Assembly (NCBI GenBank): GCA_014338405.1 | Contig: JTDE01001492.1 | Coordinates: 60,761 to 124,760 of the forward strand | DNA: 64,000 bases | Reading direction: 5' to 3' | Source of the DNA: Paragonimus skrjabini miyazakii | Taxonomy: Eukaryota; Platyhelminthes; Trematoda; Plagiorchiida; Troglotrematidae | Shown here: piece after piece, positions 50,504-62,863 of the stretch | Position numbering within the stretch: the first letter of the stretch is position 1 | How the letters are laid out: each line of letters opens with the position of its first letter | The notes under the pieces: model-generated | The model's database searches: none | What the model was told of the DNA's origin: nothing | The model's input: the letters and a program-made list of their open reading frames with translations, nothing else | Translations under genes and position numbers: made by a program

Positions 50504-50607
50504 ACTGATGAGTAGTAGGGGATTTTGATTTTCATATAGATTGAACATCACCCACAATTGATCGCAGCTGTCGCATTCCCACAGACTTTCCAGTCGGCCC
50601 CTTTCGA
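50504..50607 (-). mobile_element. Ribozyme-SINE 3' half, copy B
   Basis: Minus strand, matches the 3' half of copy A with one substitution seen (CTGTGGG for CTATGGG). It keeps the 3' terminus ACTCATCAGT and starts 12 bases downstream of the predicted ribozyme cleavage site. The left flank (TGATT before ACTGATG) differs slightly from copy A. Confidence 0.85.
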
Positions 50608-50760
50608 GTTCAAGTCAAGGCAGTGGCGATGATATGCACTACTGATGAGCTCTAATGAGAGCGAAACTCGAGTCTAGTGCTTCTTTTCGAAAGGGGCCGA
50701 CTGGAAAGTCTATGGGAATGCGACAGCTGCGATCAATTGTGGGTGATGTTCAATCTATAT
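50608..50760 (+). mobile_element. Ribozyme-SINE, copy C, inverted relative to B
   Basis: Plus strand, begins inside box B (GTTCAAGTC) and runs to CAATCTATAT, where it stops about 30 bases before the 3' end of copy A. From 50619 to 50760 I see no difference from copy A. With copy B it forms a head-to-head inverted pair: 50673-50760 pairs with most of 50504-50607. Confidence 0.88.
50636..50680 (+). ncRNA. Hammerhead ribozyme, copy C
   Basis: Identical to copy A over all 45 bases: core CTGATGA, GAAA and the GTC cleavage triplet, predicted cleavage between 50674 and 50675. Confidence 0.93.
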
Positions 50761-53700
50761 TAAAACAAGATCACGTTAACAAAGGAACAGAGGTCACGTG
50801 GGGATCGCTGTGGTTAGGCCAATTTGTGCAGCGTTTGGACGGATTGGCCGAATCCATCGCCCGTTAACAGGCGGTGAGAGCGATATAGATAAGGAGCGTC
50901 TATCTGGTGTTACTTATGAACCCCTACCACACCGCAATCGAAGGTTTGCCCTCATTGCGTTGGTAGTGGATGTCTTTCAAGGAACACCACTGTAAAGCAA
51001 AAAATCTACGGACTACCGAAGATTCTTTTATTCAACAACTACATAACACCATAGTAACTCACTGTCATCTGTGCCAAGAATGGAAAGAACAATACACATG
51101 AACTTCTAGTCAGCTGGCCATCGTCAACTAAAACTTCTGATAACTGCCACCTCTTAGTGAAGGAAATGGTGAATTTTCATGGTGACGACTGAGGCAAGAA
51201 CCCTAGGACCACTGAATGATAACCCAAAGCAGCCACCGCAATTGGTCTTCAAACACCCAGTGCAATTGTTTCGCTGCAGATCCCGTGAGAAACTTTGATA
51301 TGCTGATCGACAGCACAGTGCAAACTCAATAAATACCAGTGATAGTGGGCCTCCTTAGTAAAGTGAATGGAGGCCTATTCTAAAGTAGCCAGCTTAAGCC
51401 CCTTGGAAGCTTTTTTTACCAGTAATGTCTAATTAACGTGCGATAATTCGCAAGTATGCACTGTGTGACCAGTTACTACGATTGAAGGTAATAACAAGTA
51501 CGCTGATAAGCAACCGACAGCTAAACGGCATTCCCTGTCTAAGAATGTCATATACGCGTATGAAGACATTAATTAAGAATGAAAACGCCGTTTAACATGG
51601 AAGTTGAATTTTTCACCAATAATCATAATTTATTATGTATCCAGCCTTATCTGCTAAATGCTTTCGGAGTAAATCAAGTGAGATAGCACCTGTGGCCGTA
51701 CTATGTCTCATAAGGTATTTACCTCGGAACTCTCCGCACAGGTAACCAGTTATCATAACTCTACTTTGTCGTTCTCATGACTTCATTGGGTATTTTCGAG
51801 CGAATTAAACAACCCAAGGACCTGATCTACTAAATTTCTATCATTGAAAGTTGTGTAAGTGATAGGCAAACTTTTACTCTGATCGTATAGAATATCAATC
51901 AGATCGGAATAATGGTCAAGGTAAATTTTTAACCAAAAGTTAATCAGCGTGAATTGAATGGTAGGCATCATTTTTCGAGGATAACGGAATGAGTAACTTT
52001 AACTTAAGGTCAATTATACTTCAAAAACCGAAGTCAGATAAATACGCCAGCCAATAAAACTAAAAGCACGCAATACCGTCTGTTCATGATAACTGACTGA
52101 CAGAACCTGGGAGATTTTAACATTTAGGATGAGTTTCTCTATTACGATGGTTTTTCCATTATTGTTTGCATCCCGTGCAACAACAATGAGATTGTAACAC
52201 TAAGCTGAAGTTCCGTCTCAGCTGAGCAGCTGTTTAATGAAGTCTGATTGATCAGTGACCTGAACAAATAGCCGGGTGGTCGTGAGTGGTAAGCAAAATG
52301 ATTGGAAAATTGCAATGACCAGCGAAAACTACTTTGGGACGATCAACCGTAGGGAGCAAAAACTAGTGGGAAGACACAAATTCGAAAGAGCCTCCAGAGT
52401 TATATGAATACTAGTAAGTAGAAATGTATGAATCCGACTGGCTTATGCCAAGAGACGAACCTTTAGCCACCATCAAACTACAAGAAACGATACACTGAAT
52501 TTTGCGATACTTTTCGCTTGGATAATAAATATGCACAAACACATCTAGAGATTTATTCAGGTGTAAGGTAGCACAAACGAAAACAGTCGTGATACCCCAC
52601 ATGTCTCCATTCAGGTTAACCAATACCAACAAATTAATTAAATATATCAGATGTCTTAGGAAAACGAGAGCTCCCTGAAACATTTTGGAACTATGCAGCT
52701 ACTTTCGTATTGTAAACGTTTTGACAAATATAAACAGTGGCTAGTGACACAATAGAGTTACGCTGATTCGCCTGTGTAGTTCCTCCGTATAATATTGATC
52801 AAAAAAGAAAACAGCACTCAGACATTGCAAATAAGCTTCAGTATAGGCAGGAAGTAGACAAAAAATTGTCGGGTCTTACCACTGAGCAGCAGAGGCGAAA
52901 AACACGAAAGCAATTGTCCCAAGAACAAAAATATGTCAACCATCAAAATGTCATAAAAAATGTAGGGTGACTCCGTCGCAAGCGACTATTTATTTATGAA
53001 TATATTTAAACAATCACGAATAGAACTTGACAATTTAACGAGATGTAATAGATCTCGACAATAAGACGAGAGCTACCAGTAAGAAATCGCACGCAAAACT
53101 ACAACACAGAGATAGCGCAGTGCAAAATCATATGAACTGCATCAGTTGAAATGAGGTGTAATCCAAACACTTGTTATTAGTTGAAGAGCACAAGCAAAAG
53201 TTTCATCATCACTGATTAACCATCACTCATTTTAATGGGACACCACAAATAACCATCCTCTAGTACAAACCTGGAGCAGATGGGGTCGACGTGACATCTT
53301 TAGACCAATAAACCAACGTGTACCACATAAAGCATCATCGAAAAAATCCAGAAACTCAGTGATACCCTAGTTACTGATCCAATAGTAAGCTACTTCCTTC
53401 CTGATGCATGATACACTACGGCTTCTCCTCGAGTCGCAATTCTCTCTTTGGCATGCACATACGAGATACAGCAGGTTGCAACTAAACACGCACTCCTCCG
53501 GCACATCTGGACAATAGCGGATCAGAAAAGCTTTCAGCAGGTTCTGCTGTAACATCCTACTCAGGAAAATTAATTAGTATTAAAGGGCGAGTGGATAAAA
53601 AAGACGTGCCACGTAACTATTGACAATCTTAAGCCACTAGCAGCCGGAAACGGACATATATTTTTATCATGGAACTTTTCAAAAAGGAACCAAGTTGGCA

Positions 53701-53899
53701 CAATTAACGACGAATGATGAGACATATCAGTAGTACAAAACAGTGCGAACGACTGTTGTGGTGTATTTTCACATACATTGGGTTTGGTGTCCGGCAGCAA
53801 TCAGACTCCCATGTCAACAGCCTTTTGCAATCACAACTGATACTGTGACAAACCCAAAGATGAGGCTCCCACGGCGACAACTGTTTGATGATTGAGATA
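50761..53899. other. Intergenic DNA, nothing firm
   Basis: The plus strand around 51010-51090 reads FIQQLHNTIVTHCHLCQEW, faintly like the zinc-binding part of an integrase, but without neighbouring support. No other gene or element recognised. Confidence 0.5.
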
Positions 53900-55029
53900 T
53901 AGGGGCGATCATGAGGAACTTCAGGAACGTGATCAAGACGAAAGCAGTCAAGATTGATTGTAGGAAGCTAACGGCCCGGCGGAAGCGGAACGAAGGGGCC
54001 TTGCAAAGCTAGAGGCCGCTGTGGGGGAGGCGCCGTTGACTTCAGACTTGACTGTACACGCTGATTCTACACTTCAATAGACTGCCGAACCATGATGCGG
54101 TAGTTCAAGTCAGCGCTGCTTGGACGTGAAGCGGATGCCGACACTCTTTAGAGATGGTTGACAGGGTGCTACCGTAACTGGAAGAAGGTTGCGGAAGACA
54201 GTTATTGGTGGACGTGGCTGAGAACAAAATGAATCACATGCATGAGGATGTGCCCTGTTTGCTGACTGCTGATAGAGAAAAGAAGAGCGTAGAACCGATA
54301 TCAACAATAACCAGAACGATTGCCAGTTAACCCTGCAAAGAGATTCGGTATGAGATTTGGTAAAGGCAATTGCGAAACAAAATTCTGTATCACCGGGGGC
54401 TAGATAGATGATACTTGGAGTCGATTCGTTACCTGTTGAAGATGTTGCGATAAGACTGAAAACTAGGAAGTTTGGTTTACTAACAAACGAAATGTCTGCA
54501 CCTGAAGTCCCTAAATACAGCGCCTCTTTACTTCAGTCCACTGCTGAGTAAAACGCTGAGACACCCCTTAATGATCATCTACGAGACTTTTAAAGGTTGA
54601 CTACACATTACATACCCACAAGTGGAACAGTATGACCGCGTTAATACTGCAGAACAGATTTATTTCTAAGGAGTGAGAAGACAGAACAAGTGGGATGGAG
54701 GCGTCAGTGAAGAAGCCAACAGCCCGTACATCTTGATGAAGAGATCTAACGAGAAATGTCGCTCTTGCATGAATGTTAGAGGACTGACTGAAGTCACTCA
54801 ACTGTACCAGTACCGTCTGCTGATGATTTTTCGATAAGTTGCAACAGGTAAAGCTGATTACAAGGTCGAATTTACGTTCTGGATAAGGGCAAGTGGCAGC
54901 CGAATCCGCGGACGAAGAAAAAACCGTGTTCGCTGAGCGTAAAGCTACATTAATCCGGACACTTACCGCTCGGTTTGCCCAGTACATTTAAATACTTGAT
55001 GGCTGCATTGGTGAAACGAGGGCGTGCTG

Positions 55030-55437
55030 TGTGAAGTTTATACTGCGATACATAAAGATACAGAATCTGAGCACGCCGCACTAGATATCTTAAAACGAAT
55101 TCAGGACGTTGGGTTTCAAAGTAATGCCAGTAAGTTATCGAAAGTGCTGGTAGAAAACAAGACTGGACAAATCAACATAGGAGAAAATAACGATACTTAA
55201 GAAGACCTTGATTTCGAATTCCAAGTGAACGTTGAGACTATTTCTGAGATACTCCAGTCAGCTCGCAGAAGTTTTCGTCCAATAACGCCACCACTACACA
55301 TGCTTCTTCGGAAGGACAGAATATTCAGAAGAATTTACGGAGTTGGAAAACAGTTCACGCAGGTGCAAGAGGAGCGAAACGAACAAAAGCGTATGTTGGA
55401 ACCCTCAAATACGATAGAAACGGCCCGCTTTTAAGCA
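55030..55437 (+). pseudogene. Gypsy reverse transcriptase, C-terminal fragment
   Basis: Conceptual translation gives the region after the catalytic palm: YTAIHKDTESEHAALDIL followed by KRIQDVGF, which matches the EEHL..L..V...L.. helix after the YxDD box, then after a stop ITPPLHMLLRKDRIF and a QF..VQ element, which matches the connection region (F..IT.PLH.LLRKD..F.W...). The YxDD box itself is not readable. Inactive. Confidence 0.65.
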
Positions 55438-55700
55438 GGTGCCACTGTCTGTAGAATTGAAGTAGTACTCAAACAGAAAAACAAATTCATCCGTCACGCC
55501 AATAGAGTTCTGACTTCGGCAGCACAGATGCGTATATGAACTGAGAAGGAATGCTCGGCAACTGTCCAGGTGCTGGACAAGTGCAGGCAGTGTTCATTAG
55601 GCCGACAGTTTCACCTGTTGACAGACCACATGCATCTAAATTGGACCAGGACCACGAGGGATCAAGAAGCATACTAGTCTGAAGGGTGCTGTGTCCATAG
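55437..55700 (+). pseudogene. Gypsy RNase H fragment
   Basis: Plus strand: GATVCRIEVVLKQK, then RVLTSAAQM, a stop, TEKECSATVQVLDKC and SLGRQFHLLTDHMHLNW. This is the order and spacing of gypsy RNase H (GaVLSQ, R.L...E..Y...EKE.LA.V...., GR.F...TDH..L.W). The first catalytic Asp and the Glu-Lys-Glu block context are partly altered. One stop interrupts the frame. Confidence 0.75.
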
Positions 55701-56678
55701 CAATATGACCTTAAGGTCAGTCAAGTGCCTGTTGCAAGCAGTTGCGTCGCGAACTTTCTTTCTAGACCGTGAATGAAACGCTGCTGCGTTTGTAACATAA
55801 GGATCAGGTTCACTGGTAGACAGTTGACACTCTGGAAAGGGGCGAAGAGATTCAGAAATATAACGAAGAAAAACTGGAAGGAGTTATTTCCACTGAAGAA
55901 AAGACGACTGCAATTGTGTAGGGGTACTAAGTGGGCAGCTTGACCTTAGACGGAGTCATCAATACTGAGATAAACGACATGGAAATGAGTGGTAAGTTGT
56001 CACACGCAAGGGACCAGAACTCGCGAGTTACTGAAACAAAGAGCGTATTGACAGAAAATAAAGATTAATTTGATTGGCCTGAATGGTAATACTGAATAGC
56101 GAATGAATAGTAATGTCAGTCAATGAACGATGACAGCTGAACAAAACACAAATTCCCGGACCAAGCGTCCTTTACGGCCTTGGCGATTTGATGCCAACTT
56201 TTGGGCTATAGGAAGCTTTTCAGCAAGCAAAATACACAATTCGCCTGCCCGTTTAACTGTGCAAGTTGTTGTGGTACTGTGATGCGTCGAATGCAAGTCG
56301 GATGACACAGTGCGGTTCAGAGACAGACATGTATACCACTCTGTTGTTTGACAGCGAGCTCTCTGAAGGAGCTGTACAAGTGATTAATGAGGTGAATGCA
56401 TCGATTGGGATGAATGTTTGTTTACTTCTAGAGATTGGTCCTGAGAAGTAAAGAGATAAACGACAGATCAAAGCTACAGGGTTTATCCACCTGTTGGTCT
56501 GACCATGATTTGACACCTGTAGCAAGTTCACGATGTTGTTGAAAGAAGGTAATCGATCGAGACTATAAACGTTGATAACTACAAACTACTTCAGTTGGTT
56601 AACTCCGAGTGCTTGGAATTGAATTCCTTGACCTCTCTCCCGCGAAACTTTTACGGGACTATCACCAGATGTGCAGAC
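55701..56678. other. Spacer between gypsy relic and solo LTR
   Basis: Plus and minus open frames near 56120-56531 match nothing I know. An integrase domain would be expected next after RNase H, but I cannot see one. Confidence 0.5.
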
Positions 56679-56682
56679 ATAG

Positions 56683-57038
56683 TGTAGTGGATTATCAAAC
56701 CGGAGGTGCGACTACTCCAACTCTCGGCGGAATACCTCGACCCGGCGAAGAGACACGCCCAAAACCCCAACGATCGGATTGCGGACAATACGGGCGACCG
56801 GATGAACCATCATTCAACGAGATCGGACCAACGGACGAGGAATGGCAGACAGAAATCCCCCGAGAGAAGGCATCAGTCACACACACACAAACCGAACAGA
56901 AGTGCGCATGACGTGTGAGCGGAAAACGGGGGTGTTGTGCACCGGAATTCCGGTTCAAAAACGCGAGTGCGTGTGTGGCACGGCAACCAGCGAGTTGGAT
57001 ACTAAAGATTGTGCTTTATTGAACGCTCTTTCGCTACA
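56683..57038 (+). repeat. Solo LTR of a Ty3/gypsy-like element
   Basis: Starts TGTAGTGGATTATCAAACC and ends TTTCGCTACA. It is flanked on both sides by the 4-mer ATAG (56679-56682 and 57039-57042), a target-site duplication of the length usual for Ty3/gypsy. Related to the LTR at 31111-31434. Contains a (CA)n tract near 56878-56890. The open frames inside it are by-products. Confidence 0.82.
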
Positions 57039-57042
57039 ATAG

Positions 57043-59839
57043 CAAACGGAATAGTTCTCACCAATGAAAGAAACGTTTGGTTGGTTTGTGCCAGTTTCGC
57101 GCAGATGAAGGCCGTCACCTACAAGATTGTCTCGTCTGGTAGTGTTACATTTTGAGGTTGTTGACAGACATTAGTAATACATTATCTCGATGGCGTGTGC
57201 GCACGTGACTGACTTCTGACTCAACGTTGACACCAGACAGGACTGCTAGTGAAACATACTGTAGCTTACGTCTGAAAGTGTTAGTTGACCTGTAATAAAG
57301 AGTGGAACTGCACTTCGGATATTTCGTTGTTCGCTTTGCATCCAAGTGCATGAGTGTAAATGGAAACGTTCCCATTAGGTTTAAGAGCGCGGACATCGGT
57401 TGGATTACTACCAACAGTGAAGTGCAAACCACAGAACACCTTATGGAATATTCCGCTCCCCGAAAGATATGTAACACAAGGAGGAAACCCCTGGTGTGGT
57501 CAAACAATCACGTCGAATACATGTTTGATCTACTGATAACTGTTTACGACGAAAATTATTGCGACAAGTTTCTGAGATATTGTTCTCATACTTAGCTCGC
57601 CTATCAGGAGAGTCAAAGGTGCATCAGTTTTACGTAGAAAACGAGTTTTAAGGAAAATAAACTCGCGATGAGAGGGATAAAATTTGAGAGGTTTTTGGCA
57701 ATTCGGCGATGCGAGTGCTATAGAAAATACTGAAAGATTATTTGGCCACGGCCACTGACCGGACACCCTTTATCCCAAAAGCACCAAGATCAGGACGTGC
57801 CGACTTCAAAAGTAGTTCGAACGCTACGGTTATAGCAAGAAACCCTGGCATTAGACTTGCCATTTAGGTACTGAATCTCCGCTAGTGACGAAAACAAGAG
57901 AGATGGCTCAACCTGCCACGGGTTACTGTCTGTTTAAAAATGAGTAAGGCCAGCGGACAACATCAGTTAATCGTGACAAAAATGACTCGGCCAAATGTAG
58001 TTGACAGCAAACTATACACGTATGGAAAATGAGTTTCGTGCACAGCTGCAACGTGAAAACAATACAAAGTGAATTCACATAAAATGTTACCTGAATTAAG
58101 GTGTGTTTTAACGTCATCCACACAATGAGCTGGTGACGTTTATATATTTAGTGAACCTTGGGGGATCCATACTAAATCGTATTAAATAAGAACGAACAAA
58201 TGACATATATGTAAAATGAAGTCAGCAAGTCATTCAGTGAGAGTAACTCCGAATGTTCATGGTCACAATGAACAATATTCCTTTGAAATTAAACTATTCC
58301 TGTTATGTGGCACGTTGAAAAAATATCCGGAATACGGTTTAAACCTTATGACTTCGTACAAAAGTCATCAGTGGTTAGAAACTCATCAGTCTTTTGCATG
58401 TAAGAAATGGGTGCTTGAGACAGCAACTGTCATTTAAACGGTCCTGCCAACCAAAGAAGTGATAGTCACTAGATATTTTGCGTCACCGCGAAAATGCAAT
58501 ATGCAGAGGACACTTCCGGTCCTAAATGGTTGCTATCAGAAGAGGACTGCGTTAAAAACTAATTGTACTCAAATAGTATGGGCAAAACCAGAACCTCCAG
58601 ACCAAAACGTCGTATCCTGACCAGAAGAGCTCATATACTCAATGACCGGCCGTATGAACACGGTTCGTAATGTGAGTGACAGCCACAATATCCACTGTGA
58701 TAGCGTAACTCGCTACGAGACTGTGGTGAAAATCTACTCGGTTCACCGCTTATCCCAACTCCGACACAATAGGAGTTCGAACAAGGGACCGATCCAAACG
58801 TCGCGTTGAAGATTCTACACCAGGATTGGATGAACAGTCGCAGTGTTACGCCTTCTGTCATTCGCTTATTTCTTTGTTCCGTACTGCAACAATTAATGCT
58901 CAGTTTACGACTTTGTATGTGCTAATACGACCAGCCAATGATAGACTGGGGTTATCTTAATAGTGCTGTACATCCATAGGCTCGTCTTCCTGTCTCAATA
59001 ATATGAACTGCTTACTGCAACTAGTACGAGGTCCTCAGCTTATTACTTGCGTGGGAGGTTTCAATCCGAGTACGATTTTTAGGGCTATCCGAAGTCCCTA
59101 TTTCCGAGTATCACAGGGACATGTGCGTTTTATAGACTGTATCAAAACAAAACACTTTGATACACATATATCTAACATCTAAATGTCAGTTGACTCGCCT
59201 CGCATGTTGTCAGACGACAAGTTATTATCGATCAGTTGAATCAGTATTTTGACTCAATTAACTAGTAAGTAATCAAACTGCGCGTAAAAGCAATCACACT
59301 CAAATCGAGGAGGACGAATTGAATTAGGCAGTTCTTAGGAAAACTAGGACAGGATGTGGCGTAATTTAAGGACGAAACAAAGGGGTCAGTATTAGACAAA
59401 AGTGGCATCTTAAATAGAGCGATTCTGAATTAATCAACCTTATTGGTGGCACCAGAAACGGAAAAAAATTAAATCAACGCTTCAAGCTGGCTTGATCAGT
59501 CAATTACGAATATTGATCCCATAAATGAAACGCCACTCGCACACCAGTATGTTGAACGACCAGCGAATAAGAACAGTGGTAACATTCAAAACGCCATTAA
59601 GGTAGCAACCGAAAAGAAGTTCGTAAAATGTGCTGAGTAGTTGAAAAAATCACTTTCACCAACTACAGACTACATGAGAAAAGGGGTGCGGCGTTTACCG
59701 ACCTACATCAACCAGTAACAGTAAATTATGAAAATGAACTGCAGCAACCGCATCCTGATAGGAAGTCCAACAGAAAGTGTTAACTACATGCAAGTCGCTC
59801 AAAATATATACACATGCATTGTATAGGCCTTAGAGAATG
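57043..59839. other. Intergenic DNA, nothing recognised
   Basis: Open frames at 57145-57595 on both strands overlap and match nothing. On the minus strand near 58780 there is a box B-like TTGTTCGAACTCC, with no clear box A, that may belong to an old SINE. Confidence 0.5.
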
Positions 59840-60236
59840 CGCCCCCATCATGAACATCATCATAGCAGCCATGAGCCCGACAAGACGAAACTGTGGTTCG
59901 GGCCACCGCTCACCTCAACAGTGACGTGGAATATCCTAGGAGAAAACGCTACTAAGAAGTTTTAAAATTAATGAAAGACTAAGCGGAAGAACTAGAAATG
60001 ATATGGATGCAGATACGCCATTGACTGCGACACTGCAATCTCAGATAACGTCTCTAACCAGCTATTTGAGTGATCGCGAGGACCCCATCCAGGCATGCGA
60101 CACCTACCCAGTTTGCTCAGTAGAGCAGTCAAGGTCTTCATATTTCGTGATCACGTTGTTGCTTGACCAACATGTGGTTTCACCCAATTGTTGGTGGTCT
60201 CTATATAAAATGCACGGTACGGTAACTGCTTTTTGA
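59840..60236 (-). mobile_element. RTE-type retrotransposon 3' end, second copy
   Basis: The minus strand matches 7585-7965 (plus): AAATATGAAGACC, ATGCCTGGATGGGGTCCTCG, then the shared 3' UTR with CACGTCACTGTTGAGGTGAG and GGCTCATGGCTGCTATG, followed by ATGATGTTCATGATG. Short ATG-type tails are usual at RTE 3' ends. Only the last few codons and the UTR are present. Confidence 0.82.
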
Positions 60237-62379
60237 ATGTCGGCGTAGATGGAGGGGCGATTCATCCTGGGAAAGCAGGACTGTATTACTATGACAAGTA
60301 TTTTTTCGCAATAAAGGCGTCGACGTACTGATAGCTATTGTTGTGCACTCCCCCATCTCTGGTGGAAATCCAAAGCGCAATTCCAAGAAGATTGTCTTAA
60401 GGGTTCGAAGTAATAAACTTTATCCCCATGCGTATCCACGTCTTTGGCACTTTTGGAGTTTCAGACGTTCCACGCAACTTTATCACCTAAACACATCATG
60501 TCAAAGTTTGCCGGGAAAACTAAGAATGAAAACGCACTCGCCGTTGTATATGTTTCCAGTATTCGTCCTTGTGCAGCTGGTCAACTAAGTGGCACTTGTC
60601 GGGATAGTTCCTAACGCGCACTTCATAATGGGAATTAAAGTAGCAACAGAAGGAAACCCATACCCAATTGATCGATTAAAAAATGTACCACCAGTGTCTA
60701 CCCGTGTACAGCACCCGTAAGAGTAAACCAGAGAAATAATACCAACAGTTTGCAGGAGAGTGACAACACAGTCAAGAACGCACAGCAGAGGCCGATTGGT
60801 GTAAAAGACTTTAGGGATAGCGAACATCGGCCGCTCAAGCCGCCTATCTACTACCTTCCTCCACTGCTAACGATGGTTTAGAACGTAGTAGAACATATAA
60901 AACAGCTGCTGTATTTCAGAGTATGGCACTGATAATTTACTCCACTTTCGTCACGTGGACTCACGTCGTTTATCCTCAACGCGTACGCGTCTAAGCCATA
61001 GTGAAGAATGACAGCCTTCGGGATTCGATTTTCCTTTCAACACATATAGACTCGGCTTGCTCCCCTACACAAAAACTCCTTCCTACAAACAAAGGAATCA
61101 ATAGTTAAATTTGGATACCGTCAACTTATCCTTCAGGTGCACAGCAACATTACAACTACTCCTCTAGAATGAAATTACGGTTTTAAAGTGTGCATAAAAA
61201 CAATAATTTTAATTACGGCTGAACCTGCCTATTTTAATTTATAAGCACCGCGTGAAAACCATTAGGCAGCTAATCTAGTCGATATGTCAGCTGCTTCTCA
61301 AGCCAAACAATGAAAGCTGACTTTCCTATGTTGGAAATCGAAGAAACCTTTCGTTGATCTCTCTGAAACTTCTGCACCCAGGCTGCTGAACAATCGTCTT
61401 AGCTTATTACTGAATCAGTGTGCGGGACGCCAATGATCATTTCCCTTTGATCACTGCACTACACAGACCGACCGTATCTTCTTTCTGTCCCAAAGTTCTC
61501 GCGTTTGACTGAACTTCAGGCAGCCGACCGTCTTTTTATACAAGCGAACAACTATATTCCTCCACGATGTCCAGTACGTTCGGTTAGTTTCAATTGGCAC
61601 CGTCTGATGGTTTTGTACGTTGGTATTTTGGATATCCTCACCCATCCCACTATATTTTTGTTATCCTTTAGTTATCCATTTGCAGAAATGCGTCAGCATT
61701 TGACCAAATTATTGTTGTCATTCTTGCATCAAAACTATCAGTCAAAACCGTTGAAATTTCGAACTAATCAAAGCGACCACATCCAGGTATACCTCGGGGG
61801 TGAAGTTAGCGAATGCGTCAACAAATCACGCATTGATATAATTCGTCACCCGACGCCCAGGAACTTATCAATGGCGGTTTGAAGGAAAGAATGAAGGGAT
61901 AAGAGGCCGAGAGTTTAACACTGCGGGAATCGCGAGTTATGCCCCCCTGCAAAGAGAAAAAGACCACGGCTTGGACCGATCTCATATTCTATACAACATG
62001 TCATAACAGTCAAAGTGCAGAGCACTTCAAAAGGCCTATCGAACATAAAAACAATGAAGCATACTAAAAGAACCGATCTGCGATCCATAAATTTTTAAAT
62101 GGCATGAAGCCGCACATCACAAAGAAAACAGACAAAAGAATATACAAAAGGATTGGCAGCATCAAAATAATTAGAATACTACCAGAAGGACCACGGAATA
62201 ATATGCACCGGTTTCGATAATACTGTTGCATTCAGTGGAAAGTCTACTTGGGCGCGCGTTCTATTCCAACGGATGAGTGCATTCATAATGGTATATCTGC
62301 GATATAGACGGTGAAAAGTGGCAGGAATAAAATAATTTTGGTGGAAATCAATCTTAAACAGATTAAACACAGGAAAAGG
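60237..62379. other. Intergenic DNA, nothing recognised
   Basis: Open frames at 60343-60588 and 61505-61882 (plus) and 60585-60827 (minus) match no family I know and have no convincing splice context. Confidence 0.5.
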
Positions 62380-62863
62380 CAATTAGTTTTTGCTTCTAAC
62401 GTTCATAAAAACCATTTAAACCAAAACGGTCGCCCGTTGAGAAATAAGAAACCAAACATACAAAGAGGCTGCTGCTTGAACCACTGAATATACAGACACC
62501 CGGTGTTCCTAACTGAGATTTCAGTCATTCGGGAACATGATCTTCGATACAAGCAGCTAGTTGTCGGTTTGTTCATCCTGTGTAGCTCGCACTGTAGCTA
62601 CACGAATATCTGTATAAACAGTGGAGTGTGACAGACATAGAATGTTTGTTTGTGACCAAGGTGAGTGGTAGAGTTCCTGTTCGCTATCCTATACACTGTT
62701 ATGCGGTGTTTTAAGTAATGGAAACAGCGGCTGTTAGACGATTCCTTGTTATTGCTAACTTGCTGTATCCTAGAAACAGGAGGTCCGAATACACTGTCCT
62801 CTTCGGTGCCGTCGTCACTTCTATTGTTGAGATAGTGGCGCTGTTGTATTTTCTAATGAATTG

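Larger units (their letters stand above)
53900..55700 (+). mobile_element. Ty3/gypsy-like pol relic
   Basis: Plus strand, many stops. The clearest parts are the end of an RT domain (VYTAIHKDTESEHAALDIL near 55036-55095; ITPPLHMLLRKDRIF near 55275-55325) and an RNase H domain. Broken reading frames with many acidic and Gln residues at 53900-54600 may be the gag end of the same copy, but this is a guess. It lies about 1 kb before a solo LTR, which has its own target duplication and so is a separate insertion. Confidence 0.65.

Noticed and set aside
51010..51090. Integrase-like zinc-binding pattern (HCHLCQEW)
   Set aside because: Only the Cys-x-x-Cys half is convincing, with a stop soon after and no RT, RNase H or integrase core nearby.
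57145..57595. Overlapping open frames of about 97 to 120 codons on both strands
   Set aside because: They overlap each other and neither has a domain or splice context.
58631..58861. Minus-strand open frame with box B-like TTGTTCGAACTCC
   Set aside because: No clear box A or tRNA fold; kept only as a note in the spacer entry.
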